Of a stretch of DNA of 9,707 bases, positions 1 to 8,000 are shown in pieces. The stretch is taken from NCBI GenBank assembly GCA_937885345.1, contig CAKZZH010000100.1, positions 1 through 9,707 of the forward strand. Reading direction: 5' to 3'. The notes beneath the pieces were generated by a model. That model ran no database searches. It was given only the letters and a program-made list of their open reading frames with translations, and was not told where the DNA came from. The stretch comes from an uncultured Lachnospiraceae bacterium. Lineage in GTDB: Bacteria; Bacillota; Clostridia; Lachnospirales; Lachnospiraceae. Every line of letters starts with the position of its first letter. Within the stretch, counting starts at the first letter, position 1. A program made the position numbers and the translations under genes.

Positions 1-24
1 TTTAACAAAGGTTAGGTTATACAG

Positions 25-1422
25 ATGGTTTTTTCCTCCGCAATATTTTTGCTGCTCTTTCTGCCAATAGTGTTTTTGGGAAATCTGCTTGTAAAAAACA
101 GGTTCTCCAACTATTTTCTCCTGGCGGCAAGTCTGATATTTTATGCGTGGGGAGAGCCCTATCTTGTACTCCTGATGATCGCTTCGATCGCCTTTAACTA
201 CGGCGTCGGGATCCTCATCTCGCGCTCGGGCGGCATTCCGAAGAAACTCTTTCTCACCCTCGGGATCATCATCAATCTCGGTATTCTCGGCTATTACAAA
301 TACGCCGGCTTCTTCGCGCGCATTGCCAATAAAATACTCCACGCCGACCTCATCCCTGTGCTTCAGATTGCCCTTCCCATAGGCATTTCGTTTTTTACCT
401 TCCAGGCAATGTCCTACATCATCGATGTTTACAGGGGCGACACCGAGGTTTCCAAAAACCCCGTAAACGTCGCGCTTTACATATTCTTCTTCCCGCAGCT
501 TATCGCGGGTCCCATCGTTAAATACAAAGACATCAACAAGCAGATTGAAAGCCGCTCCATAGGCTATGTAGCGGTTTCCGACGGCTTAAAGCGCTTTATA
601 TACGGCCTCGCCAAGAAAGTCCTTATCTCCAATGTTCTCGGCCTGTGTGTCGATTCAATCTGGAGTTACGACATTTCCCTCATCGACTGTAAAGCCGCAT
701 GGATAGGCGCGATTGCGTATACTTTCCAGATTTACTACGATTTCTCGGGCTACTCTGATATGGCGATCGGCCTCGGTAAAATGTTCGGCTTCAACATACC
801 CGAAAACTTCAACTATCCCTATCTCTCGCATTCAATCTCGGAGTTCTGGAGAAGATGGCACATTTCCCTCGGAACCTGGTTCAGAGAATATCTCTACATC
901 CCCCTCGGCGGAAACAGAAAGGGAACTTTCAGGACATACCTTAATCTGGTCATCGTATTCTTCCTGACCGGCCTATGGCACGGCGCTGCCGTATCCTTTG
1001 TGATTTGGGGACTTTACCATGGTTTCTTCTCAATCATCGAAAGACTCGGCCTGCGAAAGCTTCTTGCAAAAAGCCGCGTGATCTCCGTAATATACACCTT
1101 CCTCGTCGTATGCATCGGATGGGTCATGTTCAGGGCCACCGCCTTCACAGACGGCCTGCGCTATATAGCCCGCATGTTCACGCCATGGAAGCACCCGGAA
1201 AACTTCCTTGAAACCGGTTATTATATGGACGGGAAGACCATCCTGATCCTTGTACTCGCATTTCTCGGAATGGGCATCCTCACGAAGCTCATCCCCGATA
1301 AAGTCCGCTCCGCCTGGAAAAACTCAGTCCCGGAGGCAGTCTACTGCGTGCTCCTCTTGCTCCTTAGCATAGTGGCCCTCGCAGGCGACACCTACAATCC
1401 TTTTATATATTTTCAGTTCTAA
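25..1422 (+). CDS. MBOAT family membrane O-acyltransferase (AlgI-like)
   Basis: Predicted polytopic membrane protein of 465 residues, the usual length for AlgI/DltB-like MBOAT proteins. Family knowledge: these enzymes move an acyl group, usually acetyl, across the membrane to a partner that modifies an exported polysaccharide or wall polymer. Seen in sequence: the typical N-terminus MVFSSAIFLLLFLP, hydrophobic segments throughout, the family block YYDFSGYSDMAIG (238-249), FWRRWHISLGTWFREYLYIPLGG-type block (about 274-296), and the catalytic-region WHG with His319 followed by YHG (His332). The ATG at 25 is chosen because the N-terminus fits the family and a TAGG lies at 13-16, 8 nt upstream. 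It is followed 20 nt later by the AlgJ/AlgX-like gene, the normal partner. The true transcript start may lie outside the window. Substrate unknown; DltB (D-alanylation) is less likely because no dlt neighbours are seen. Confidence 0.93.
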   Translation: MVFSSAIFLLLFLPIVFLGNLLVKNRFSNYFLLAASLIFYAWGEPYLVLLMIASIAFNYGVGILISRSGGIPKKLFLTLGIIINLGILGYYKYAGFFARIANKILHADLIPVLQIALPIGISFFTFQAMSYIIDVYRGDTEVSKNPVNVALYIFFFPQLIAGPIVKYKDINKQIESRSIGYVAVSDGLKRFIYGLAKKVLISNVLGLCVDSIWSYDISLIDCKAAWIGAIAYTFQIYYDFSGYSDMAIGLGKMFGFNIPENFNYPYLSHSISEFWRRWHISLGTWFREYLYIPLGGNRKGTFRTYLNLVIVFFLTGLWHGAAVSFVIWGLYHGFFSIIERLGLRKLLAKSRVISVIYTFLVVCIGWVMFRATAFTDGLRYIARMFTPWKHPENFLETGYYMDGKTILILVLAFLGMGILTKLIPDKVRSAWKNSVPEAVYCVLLLLLSIVALAGDTYNPFIYFQF

Positions 1423-1442
1423 GACATAAACGGGAGAAAGCA

Positions 1443-2576
1443 ATGAAACCTGATACTTCGAACGATAAAATAAATACCGCTCGCATCATCATACTCGTCG
1501 CAGCTGCGCTTATAATATGCGGTTCGGGCATAGTCTGGTTTTTTACCGGCAGATACTTTAGCAGTGCGAGCAGCGAGAACCGCACCAAAGCTGAGAAACC
1601 CGAACTTACGCCCGACACCTACGCCGAATATTCAGCCGATTACACCGCGTATTTTAACGATAATATGCCCTTCAGAGACAGCCTCATCACCTTCAACTCC
1701 CTGCTCGATTATTCGCTCTTTCGCAGATCCGCAACGGGGCAGGTGGTCATCGGCAAAGAAGGCTGGCTCTTTTATGCGAAGGCATCGGACGGCGCGCCGC
1801 TCAAATCCTATAAAGGAAGCGACCTTTACACCGACGACGAACTTGCTGCCTTTGCGGAGAACTGCATTAAGCAGCAAGAATATATCGAATCTCTGGGGAA
1901 GGAATTTGTGCTTTTTATCGCACCCAACAAAGAGCGTATTTACAGCGAATATATGCCCGACGATTACGGTAAGCCGGCCGAATACTACCGCGCGCTTCAG
2001 ATATATGATTATCTTCGGGAAAATACGGATGTCCGCGTGATCTACCCGTATGCCGAGCTGATGGCGGCAAAGGATGCGCTCTCCGTAAACATCTGGTACA
2101 AAATCGACACTCACTGGAACCGGATCGGCTCCTATGTCGGAGCGAGGGCACTTCTTGAGGAACTCGAGATCACCTTACCCGAGATAACCGACCCTTCCAT
2201 CACCATCACCGAAACCGACTCATCGAACAACGACCTGGCTCAGCTCCTTGGTCTTATGGATGTGATTGAATTTACCGATACGGACTACATCGTCGATGGA
2301 TACGCCCAAAACACCTTCACAACCAACTGGGACGGAAAGTCCAAGAACTTTGATTACTTCGCCGAAAACGCCGATCCCCGTAAGATCCTTATAATCTCTG
2401 ATTCATTCGCAGCAGGCATGGGAGAGTACATCGGCAGCCGGTTCAACGAGTCCCGTTTCAGACACGTCGACCTCTACACCTCCGACGAACTCGCCTCCTA
2501 CGACTGTGACATCGTCGTCTACGAAACCGTCGAGCGCCTTCTCATGAAACTGGCTCGCTTCTCGTTCACCGAATAA
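1443..2576 (+). CDS. AlgJ/AlgX-like (DHHW family) polysaccharide O-acetylation protein
   Basis: A 377-residue protein with one N-terminal membrane anchor (about residues 14-36) and an extracytoplasmic domain. Family knowledge: AlgJ/AlgX proteins are SGNH-like acetyl-transfer or esterase domains that work with an MBOAT protein to O-acetylate an exopolysaccharide. Seen in sequence: a YFNDNMPFRDSL motif (70-81), GKEGWLFY (104-111), IAPNKERIYSEYMP (159-172), the Asp-His pair in IDTHWN (Asp222, His224) and a late serine in ISDSFAAGM (Ser321). These match the Asp/His and Ser positions expected of the AlgX/AlgJ triad. The start follows GGGAG (1432-1436) with 6 nt spacing. The gene lies 20 nt after the MBOAT gene on the same strand, so they are probably one transcript. 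The acceptor polymer cannot be named from the window. Confidence 0.88.
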   Translation: MKPDTSNDKINTARIIILVAAALIICGSGIVWFFTGRYFSSASSENRTKAEKPELTPDTYAEYSADYTAYFNDNMPFRDSLITFNSLLDYSLFRRSATGQVVIGKEGWLFYAKASDGAPLKSYKGSDLYTDDELAAFAENCIKQQEYIESLGKEFVLFIAPNKERIYSEYMPDDYGKPAEYYRALQIYDYLRENTDVRVIYPYAELMAAKDALSVNIWYKIDTHWNRIGSYVGARALLEELEITLPEITDPSITITETDSSNNDLAQLLGLMDVIEFTDTDYIVDGYAQNTFTTNWDGKSKNFDYFAENADPRKILIISDSFAAGMGEYIGSRFNESRFRHVDLYTSDELASYDCDIVVYETVERLLMKLARFSFTE

Positions 2577-2601
2577 AAACAGCCGGAGCCAACGCCCCGG
2601 C
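2575..2601 (-). terminator. Intrinsic terminator closing the luxS operon
   Basis: A GC-rich hairpin at 2582-2601 (GCCGGAG / CCCCGGC arms, 6 of 7 pairs, six-base loop). On the minus strand it is followed within two bases by five T (A5 at 2575-2579 on plus). It lies 33 nt past the luxS stop, in the convergent gap, and its T-tract overlaps the stop codon of the plus-strand gene. On the plus strand the hairpin is followed only by an A/T-rich stretch without a T-run, so it looks much better as a minus-strand terminator. Confidence 0.75.
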
Positions 2602-2634
2602 ATAAATAAAATAATTATTATCATGCTGCCTGCA

Positions 2635-3114
2635 TCACTTCGGATACACAAGTCTGTCCTCAGTAGGATTATCGAGAACCTCTGCTTTGTATTTTCTCTG
2701 ATAATACTTGGCCATCTCAAGATTGTTGTCGAGATAGTTGCCGCAATCCCTCGGCGAATAACCCGGTATATCGCCCTCATAATCGAGGATGTAAGCGGTC
2801 ATCTCGCGAAGAAGCGGGATTATATCCTTGGATTCAAGATCTCCGGCAAGAATAATGTAAAATCCGGTCCTGCAGCCCATCGGTCCAAAATAGATCACTC
2901 TGTCCTTCCATTCCTCGTGATTGCGAAGAAAGGTTGCACCAAGATGCTCTATCGAGTGCACTCCCGCCGTCACCATAACCGGCTCAACATTCGGCCTTGT
3001 ATATCTGAGGTCAAAAGTCGTAAGGACCACCTGTCCCAGATAATCCTTTCTTGATACATATACGCCTGTTTTCAGATCGATATGATTAACAGTAAATGAA
3101 GCAATTTTATCCAT
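2635..3114 (-). CDS. luxS: S-ribosylhomocysteine lyase LuxS
   Basis: Cytoplasmic metalloenzyme of 159 residues that cleaves S-ribosylhomocysteine to homocysteine and DPD, the precursor of autoinducer AI-2, in the activated methyl cycle. Seen in sequence: N-terminus MDKIASFTVNH, the metal motif HSIEH (His53, His57), catalytic-region cysteine in GPMGCRTG (Cys81) and third metal ligand in RDCGNYL (Cys124). Length and motif spacing are normal for the family, so it should be active. The start at 3114 is preferred over an upstream ATG at 3150, because AGGAGG lies at 3121-3126 with 6 nt spacing and the family N-terminus begins here. Its ATG overlaps the end of the sensor-GGDEF gene by 8 bases (ATGGATAA), suggesting coupled translation. 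It is the last gene of the beta-galactosidase operon, an unusual setting for luxS as far as I know. Confidence 0.97.
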   Translation of the reverse strand: MDKIASFTVNHIDLKTGVYVSRKDYLGQVVLTTFDLRYTRPNVEPVMVTAGVHSIEHLGATFLRNHEEWKDRVIYFGPMGCRTGFYIILAGDLESKDIIPLLREMTAYILDYEGDIPGYSPRDCGNYLDNNLEMAKYYQRKYKAEVLDNPTEDRLVYPK

Positions 3115-5023
3115 GTCTGCCCTCCTCTTTATGTCTCTTCTTCTGCTCATACATAAGGCCGTCTGCGATTCTGATCATCTCATCGAGAGAAGTCTCGGCG
3201 TCCATTATTTTACTGTAAATACCAAGGCTCGCGCCCAGTACATACGGCTTATGCGCAGAGAGATTGAAATCCTTAATACGATCAAAGAATTCTTTCTTGA
3301 TCTCTTCGGCTCTGCTCTCGCCGCCCGGTTCGCAGAAAGTAATAAGAAACTCGTCGCCGCCGAATCTCGTAACCATCTCCCTGCTCTTAACCGCGTCGAG
3401 CATATAGCCTGCGATAGTTTTTATCGCAAAATCGCCCTCCGCATGACCGAATGTGTCGTTGATATATTTAAGACCATCCATATCGATGGAAATAACCGTA
3501 AACGGAATGCCCTCTGTACCGCTCTTTCTGACCATGCTTGCGATGCTCTTGTAGAGACCGTGCCTGTTATACGCACCCGTAAGCGTGTCAGTGATGTACA
3601 ATCTTTCCTGCGTCGAACGGTTCACATATATCTCAAGAATATGCCTGAAATTCAGCAGGAATGCGTGGAAATATTCGTATTCAAAATGCTCGGCATTAAA
3701 CGCACCGACAAGATATCCGATCGTATAACCCTGCAGATGCATCGGAAAAAGTGTCAGATAATCCTGTCTTGCAAGTGCCTTATCAAGCCCCGGAATGATC
3801 TCATCGAGCTTAATAGCATTCTCACTTCTCACCGACATACCGATCGAGTGCATCGGCACCATCATGTTCGAAGTATAATGTGAGAAGTCCCTCTTCTGCG
3901 CGTTCTCAGGCTGTATATTCATGCCCTCGTCGATAAAATCGCTGTTAAAGCACATCCAGCACTCCTTCATCTTCGTCGGTGTAAAATACTCCGGAAGCGA
4001 ATCAAACACCGCCTTCATATCGCTGGAATTGCTCATTTTATCGACCATTGCATACATTGAATCGTAGAAATGCGTTCTGTTATTCGTCAGGAACTGCTCC
4101 TTGTAAAGCTGCTCCTCAACACCCTCCGGACTCATAGGGCCACAGCCGCATGAGCCACCGAGCCTGAATTTGTACTCGACAACCTTACGCCCCTCGGTTC
4201 TTCTGCCGGCAAAGATCTCGTCAAGCGCCTCAAAGATCGCATCACCCGTGCCATCGATATCGAACTCCGCAGTCGTAAGTCTCGGCGTAAAATATGCCTC
4301 CAGCTCAATTCCGTCAAAGCCCGTAACAATAACATCCTCGGGAACGCGGTAGCCGTATTCCTTAAGGATCCTGCACGCCTCAATGGCCATCGAATCATTG
4401 GCACAAACGATCGCTTCGGGGAACTCAAGTTTGGATTTAACAAAGGCATCGATTACTCTACGCGTGCCGGGTTCACTCCAGAAATCGCCGTAACCCAGCC
4501 TCTCCTCCTCGAAAGGGATGCCTCTTTCCTTGAGAATGCGCTTATAACATTCAACGCGGGCCTCCGAGAACGAATTACCCTGTGAACCTGCGATTAAATT
4601 AATCCTCTTGCATCCGTGCTTATCGATGACATGCTCCATGATTTCCTCAAACGCCGTAACATAGCCATACACGATGCTGTAACAGCCCTCAATATCCCTG
4701 TCGACATTGACGATGGGCACACCCGCACTACGCGCTCTGTTAACGATATTGTTGTGAATATCATCCTTCTTGAAGCACTCACTCATGACAACAACCGCGT
4801 CAAATCTCGCAGGATCGAATGCCGAGAAAATATATGCCTCACCTATATCATTAAGACCGCCATAGTAGAAATCCGACAACGACGCAAAAATCAGCATCTT
4901 GATATTATGATCCCGACATTTGCGCGCCATCTGTTTTACAAATCTCGACGCATTGGGCTCCTGAATTCTGGGAACGCAAACCGCAATTACCTTGTAGTCT
5001 TTACCGTCAGAGAATTTATTCAC
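3107..5023 (-). CDS. LacI-type sensor domain fused to GGDEF diguanylate cyclase
   Basis: A 638-residue protein with no signal peptide or membrane segment, so probably cytoplasmic. Domains in order: a periplasmic-binding-protein-like LacI/GalR sensor fold (about 10-285; NVDRDIEG, CANDSMAIEACRILKEYG, VTGFDGIE, PRLTT), a Cys pair in GGSCGCG (292, 294), an unassigned middle region (about 300-470), then GGDEF (about 475-628). The GGDEF part has DTLTGAYNR (479-487), IDMDGLKYIND with Asp514, FGHAEGD, and an intact GGDEF signature at 555-559. This predicts synthesis of c-di-GMP from two GTP. The inhibitory site is KxxE (546-549) instead of RxxD. No DNA-binding helix-turn-helix precedes the sensor domain. 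The start is GTG with AGGAGG 7 nt upstream, overlapping the beta-galactosidase stop by 8 bases. Inference: a sugar-like ligand gates cyclase activity; the ligand is unknown. Confidence 0.93.
   Translation of the reverse strand: MNKFSDGKDYKVIAVCVPRIQEPNASRFVKQMARKCRDHNIKMLIFASLSDFYYGGLNDIGEAYIFSAFDPARFDAVVVMSECFKKDDIHNNIVNRARSAGVPIVNVDRDIEGCYSIVYGYVTAFEEIMEHVIDKHGCKRINLIAGSQGNSFSEARVECYKRILKERGIPFEEERLGYGDFWSEPGTRRVIDAFVKSKLEFPEAIVCANDSMAIEACRILKEYGYRVPEDVIVTGFDGIELEAYFTPRLTTAEFDIDGTGDAIFEALDEIFAGRRTEGRKVVEYKFRLGGSCGCGPMSPEGVEEQLYKEQFLTNNRTHFYDSMYAMVDKMSNSSDMKAVFDSLPEYFTPTKMKECWMCFNSDFIDEGMNIQPENAQKRDFSHYTSNMMVPMHSIGMSVRSENAIKLDEIIPGLDKALARQDYLTLFPMHLQGYTIGYLVGAFNAEHFEYEYFHAFLLNFRHILEIYVNRSTQERLYITDTLTGAYNRHGLYKSIASMVRKSGTEGIPFTVISIDMDGLKYINDTFGHAEGDFAIKTIAGYMLDAVKSREMVTRFGGDEFLITFCEPGGESRAEEIKKEFFDRIKDFNLSAHKPYVLGASLGIYSKIMDAETSLDEMIRIADGLMYEQKKRHKEEGRHG
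3121..3126 (-). promoter_or_regulatory. Ribosome binding site fixing the luxS start
   Basis: AGGAGG on the minus strand, 6 nt before the luxS ATG and inside the final codons of the preceding gene. It supports the 159-residue form over the 171-residue one. Confidence 0.8.
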
Positions 5024-8000
5024 CTTTGCCCCTCCTTATGAATCTGTAGTAAGCAAGATCAAAGCAGCTTCCCGGCAGGAACACAAAGCTTACCGTCAAC
5101 TTACCGCGAAGTCGAGGGATCTCAAACACCTTCTCGCATATCTCATCACTATGCGCGAATTCGAGCATCGTTCTCGCCACTTCTTTTCCGTCCTTGCTGC
5201 AGATCAGATTGATCGTATTGATATCAACCATAGACCTTCCGGCGATCATGATACTTTCCGCACCATCCTCACCAAAATCCATGTCTTCGAATTCGATAGA
5301 AACATTATTACCGATGCCACATACTTTATCTCCGGCTATCGAATAATTATCACCATATATTTTATCACTTTCGACCGCTTTAATCAACGAGAATGCTTTA
5401 TCCGTTTTCTTAAAACAGACATCCCTTATATTCACAAAATCCAGCGTCCTCACACAGATCGTGTGCACGCCCTTGATCCTCTCATCAAGTTTGACCCTGC
5501 ACGGCTGATACACTTCCCACTGCACCGGCACATTGTAAATTGCCCGCCCCAAAAGCCTCGCAGCGCCCGCGCCTGGTGTCTCGGCGCCCTTCACACCTTC
5601 ACCGTTCGCAGCGCCCGCGCCCGGCACGCCGTCCCAGATTTCGATCACATATTCCCGCTGATCAAACGCAAAGATCGACAGTTCGGCCTCATCGCTTCCG
5701 AAACTTCCAAAATCAACATTCTCAAATCCAAAATAACTCGGCTTGCCTTTCTCAGTCGCAATACTGTGCTGGCTCGCATTCCCCAGCTCACCCGACTTGA
5801 TACCGCAAAGACTCGCACTCACAGGCTCATATGGATTCATGTATGCATCCCCCATACCCGTAATATCAAAAGCAAGCATCGAATAGACTACGCCTCCATG
5901 CGCGCCGGCTTCGCTGCCGGCACCCGTATAACATCTCACCACAAAATGTCCGTCACCCTTCGGACGTACAATTGCACTCCTTCCGTCTGCGCCAACCTCG
6001 ATATCAGCAAGGTAACTCGGCACACCCGAATCACTGCATACAAGCCAGTGAAGCTGTGCTGCGCCCGAACTACCCGCACCGGCCGCCTCGGGACGCACTT
6101 TCGCACATACTTTATATACATGTTCCTCGCCCGCAACTTCTGACGCCTCAAGTTCGATCTTTCTCACGGGAACCGGCAAAACATCCGCAGGATCAGCAAC
6201 TTTCTCGCACAAATTCTCCGTCGCGCTCACGCCCGGCATAATATCGCAGGCAACGCCCTTGATCTCAAGGCTTGCGCTCTCAAGCCCCGGCCCCGAAACC
6301 GTCACGGTGATCTCGCCGGACACGCCTACACAACTTCCCACAACCGCGAGAAGTTTGCCGTTAAAGAGCTTCCTTACGCAGCCCTTGTATTCGTCGTAGT
6401 CCGTACTGTCGCCGTTATCAAGGCCCAGGAGCCTTCCTCCCGAGACTTTAACATGCACATAATTGTTCGCATTTTCCACCAAATGCCCGTCAGCGTCCAC
6501 AGCCTCAATCGTCACAAATGCCGTATTTACGCCGTTGTTCCTAAGTTTCATTTTATCGGAGGTAAGCACGATGCGCACCGCATCTCCGAAGGAATGATGT
6601 GAATCCTCCGCGATCACGCATCCCTCCTCATCGTACGCAACCGCGCGGATCTCGCCCGGCTCATACGGAATCTGCCAGTGCCCGACAAGCTCGGTCCCGT
6701 GCTTATGGTCAATATCAAAAGTCCCCTTGCTCTCACCGTTCACAAACAGCTCGATCCGCGGCGCATTTGAGCACGCACGCACATCGATGATCTGCCCGGC
6801 GTTATAGTCCCAATACGGGAAAAGATGGACCATCGGGGAGATTTTATGATCGGTCCACTCGGCCTGATAAATATAAAATGTATCCTTGTTGAAACCGGCC
6901 GTATCCACCTGGCCGTAGTAGGAATTCTTGGTCTGATAAGGCGTGGGCTCACCGATATAATCCCAGCCCGTCCAAATAAACTGCCCTACGCTGTACGCGC
7001 AGTCGCGGTCGGCAATAATGCAGGCCTCCGTACTCGCGGCGCCCCAGCTCGTCGTCGAATTGCCCAGCGATGAACACTGCTCGTCAATATCCGTCAGGAT
7101 CGGCTCTGAATATGGAAAATGATAAACGCCCCTGCTCTGCAGAGTAGATGCCGTCTCGCTTCCGTAGATCACCCATTTCGGGTGCTTCGCATGATGACTT
7201 TCATACAGCCTTTCAGCATAGTTGTAGCCGACACAATCAAGGATCTCGGCACATCTCTGCGTCGACTCGCCCTCAAGGAAATTCGAACCGAAGGTCACCG
7301 CCGCATTCCCGTCGGGATCCGACTTTCTGACCGCATCGAAGAGCAATTTGGTGGTCCTCAGGCCACTCTCCTCATCGGCATGTGTATCGTAAATTTCATT
7401 ACCCACGCTCCACATAAAGACGCTCGGATGGTTGCGGTCACGCTTCACAAAAGTCTCCACATCCTTCTCATACCATTCGTCAAAGAATCGAGCGTAATCA
7501 TAGTCCGTCTTCTTGAGTCTCCACATATCGAAGAACTCATCATTAATGAGAAATCCCATCTCATCGGCAAGCCTGATAAGCTCCGGCGCCGGCATATTGT
7601 GGGAAGTCCTGATCGCATTGACCCCCATATCTCTAAGCGAGATCAGCTGTCTCCTGATCGCATCCTCATTCATCGCCGCACCGAGACACCCCAGATCATG
7701 GTGCATGCACGCCCCATTGATCTTCACATGCCTGCCATTCAGGAAGAGACCTTCATCCGCCGTAAAATCAATTTTTCTGCACCCAAACCTCTGCCTGATC
7801 TCATCGATAACCTCTTCACCCTTCATAAGCCGTGTAACCAGCGTGTAGAGGTAAGCACCGCCCTCGGCATCGGTTCCACCCGCCGCATCGGTTCCGCCCG
7901 CCGCATCGGTTCCGCCCGCCGTCCAAAGATCCCAGCGCACCGCTTCCTTTATCGTGAGCATCACATCGCCTTCAAAATCGGCGCCCGCCTCGCCCTCCTC

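Noticed and set aside
2582..2620. Bidirectional terminator also serving the plus-strand acyltransferase genes
   Set aside because: The plus-strand side lacks a T-run after the hairpin, so only minus-strand function is supported.
3115..3150. Upstream ATG giving a 171-residue LuxS
   Set aside because: The extra 12 residues are Arg-rich and unlike LuxS; the AGGAGG site and the family N-terminus fit the ATG at 3114.
3113..3883. Plus-strand open frame of 256 codons opposite the GGDEF region
   Set aside because: Entirely antisense to the well-supported sensor-GGDEF gene and without family features.
5151..6143. Plus-strand open frame of 330 codons opposite the beta-galactosidase C-terminal part
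   Set aside because: Antisense shadow of the coding strand with no recognisable domain or ribosome binding site.
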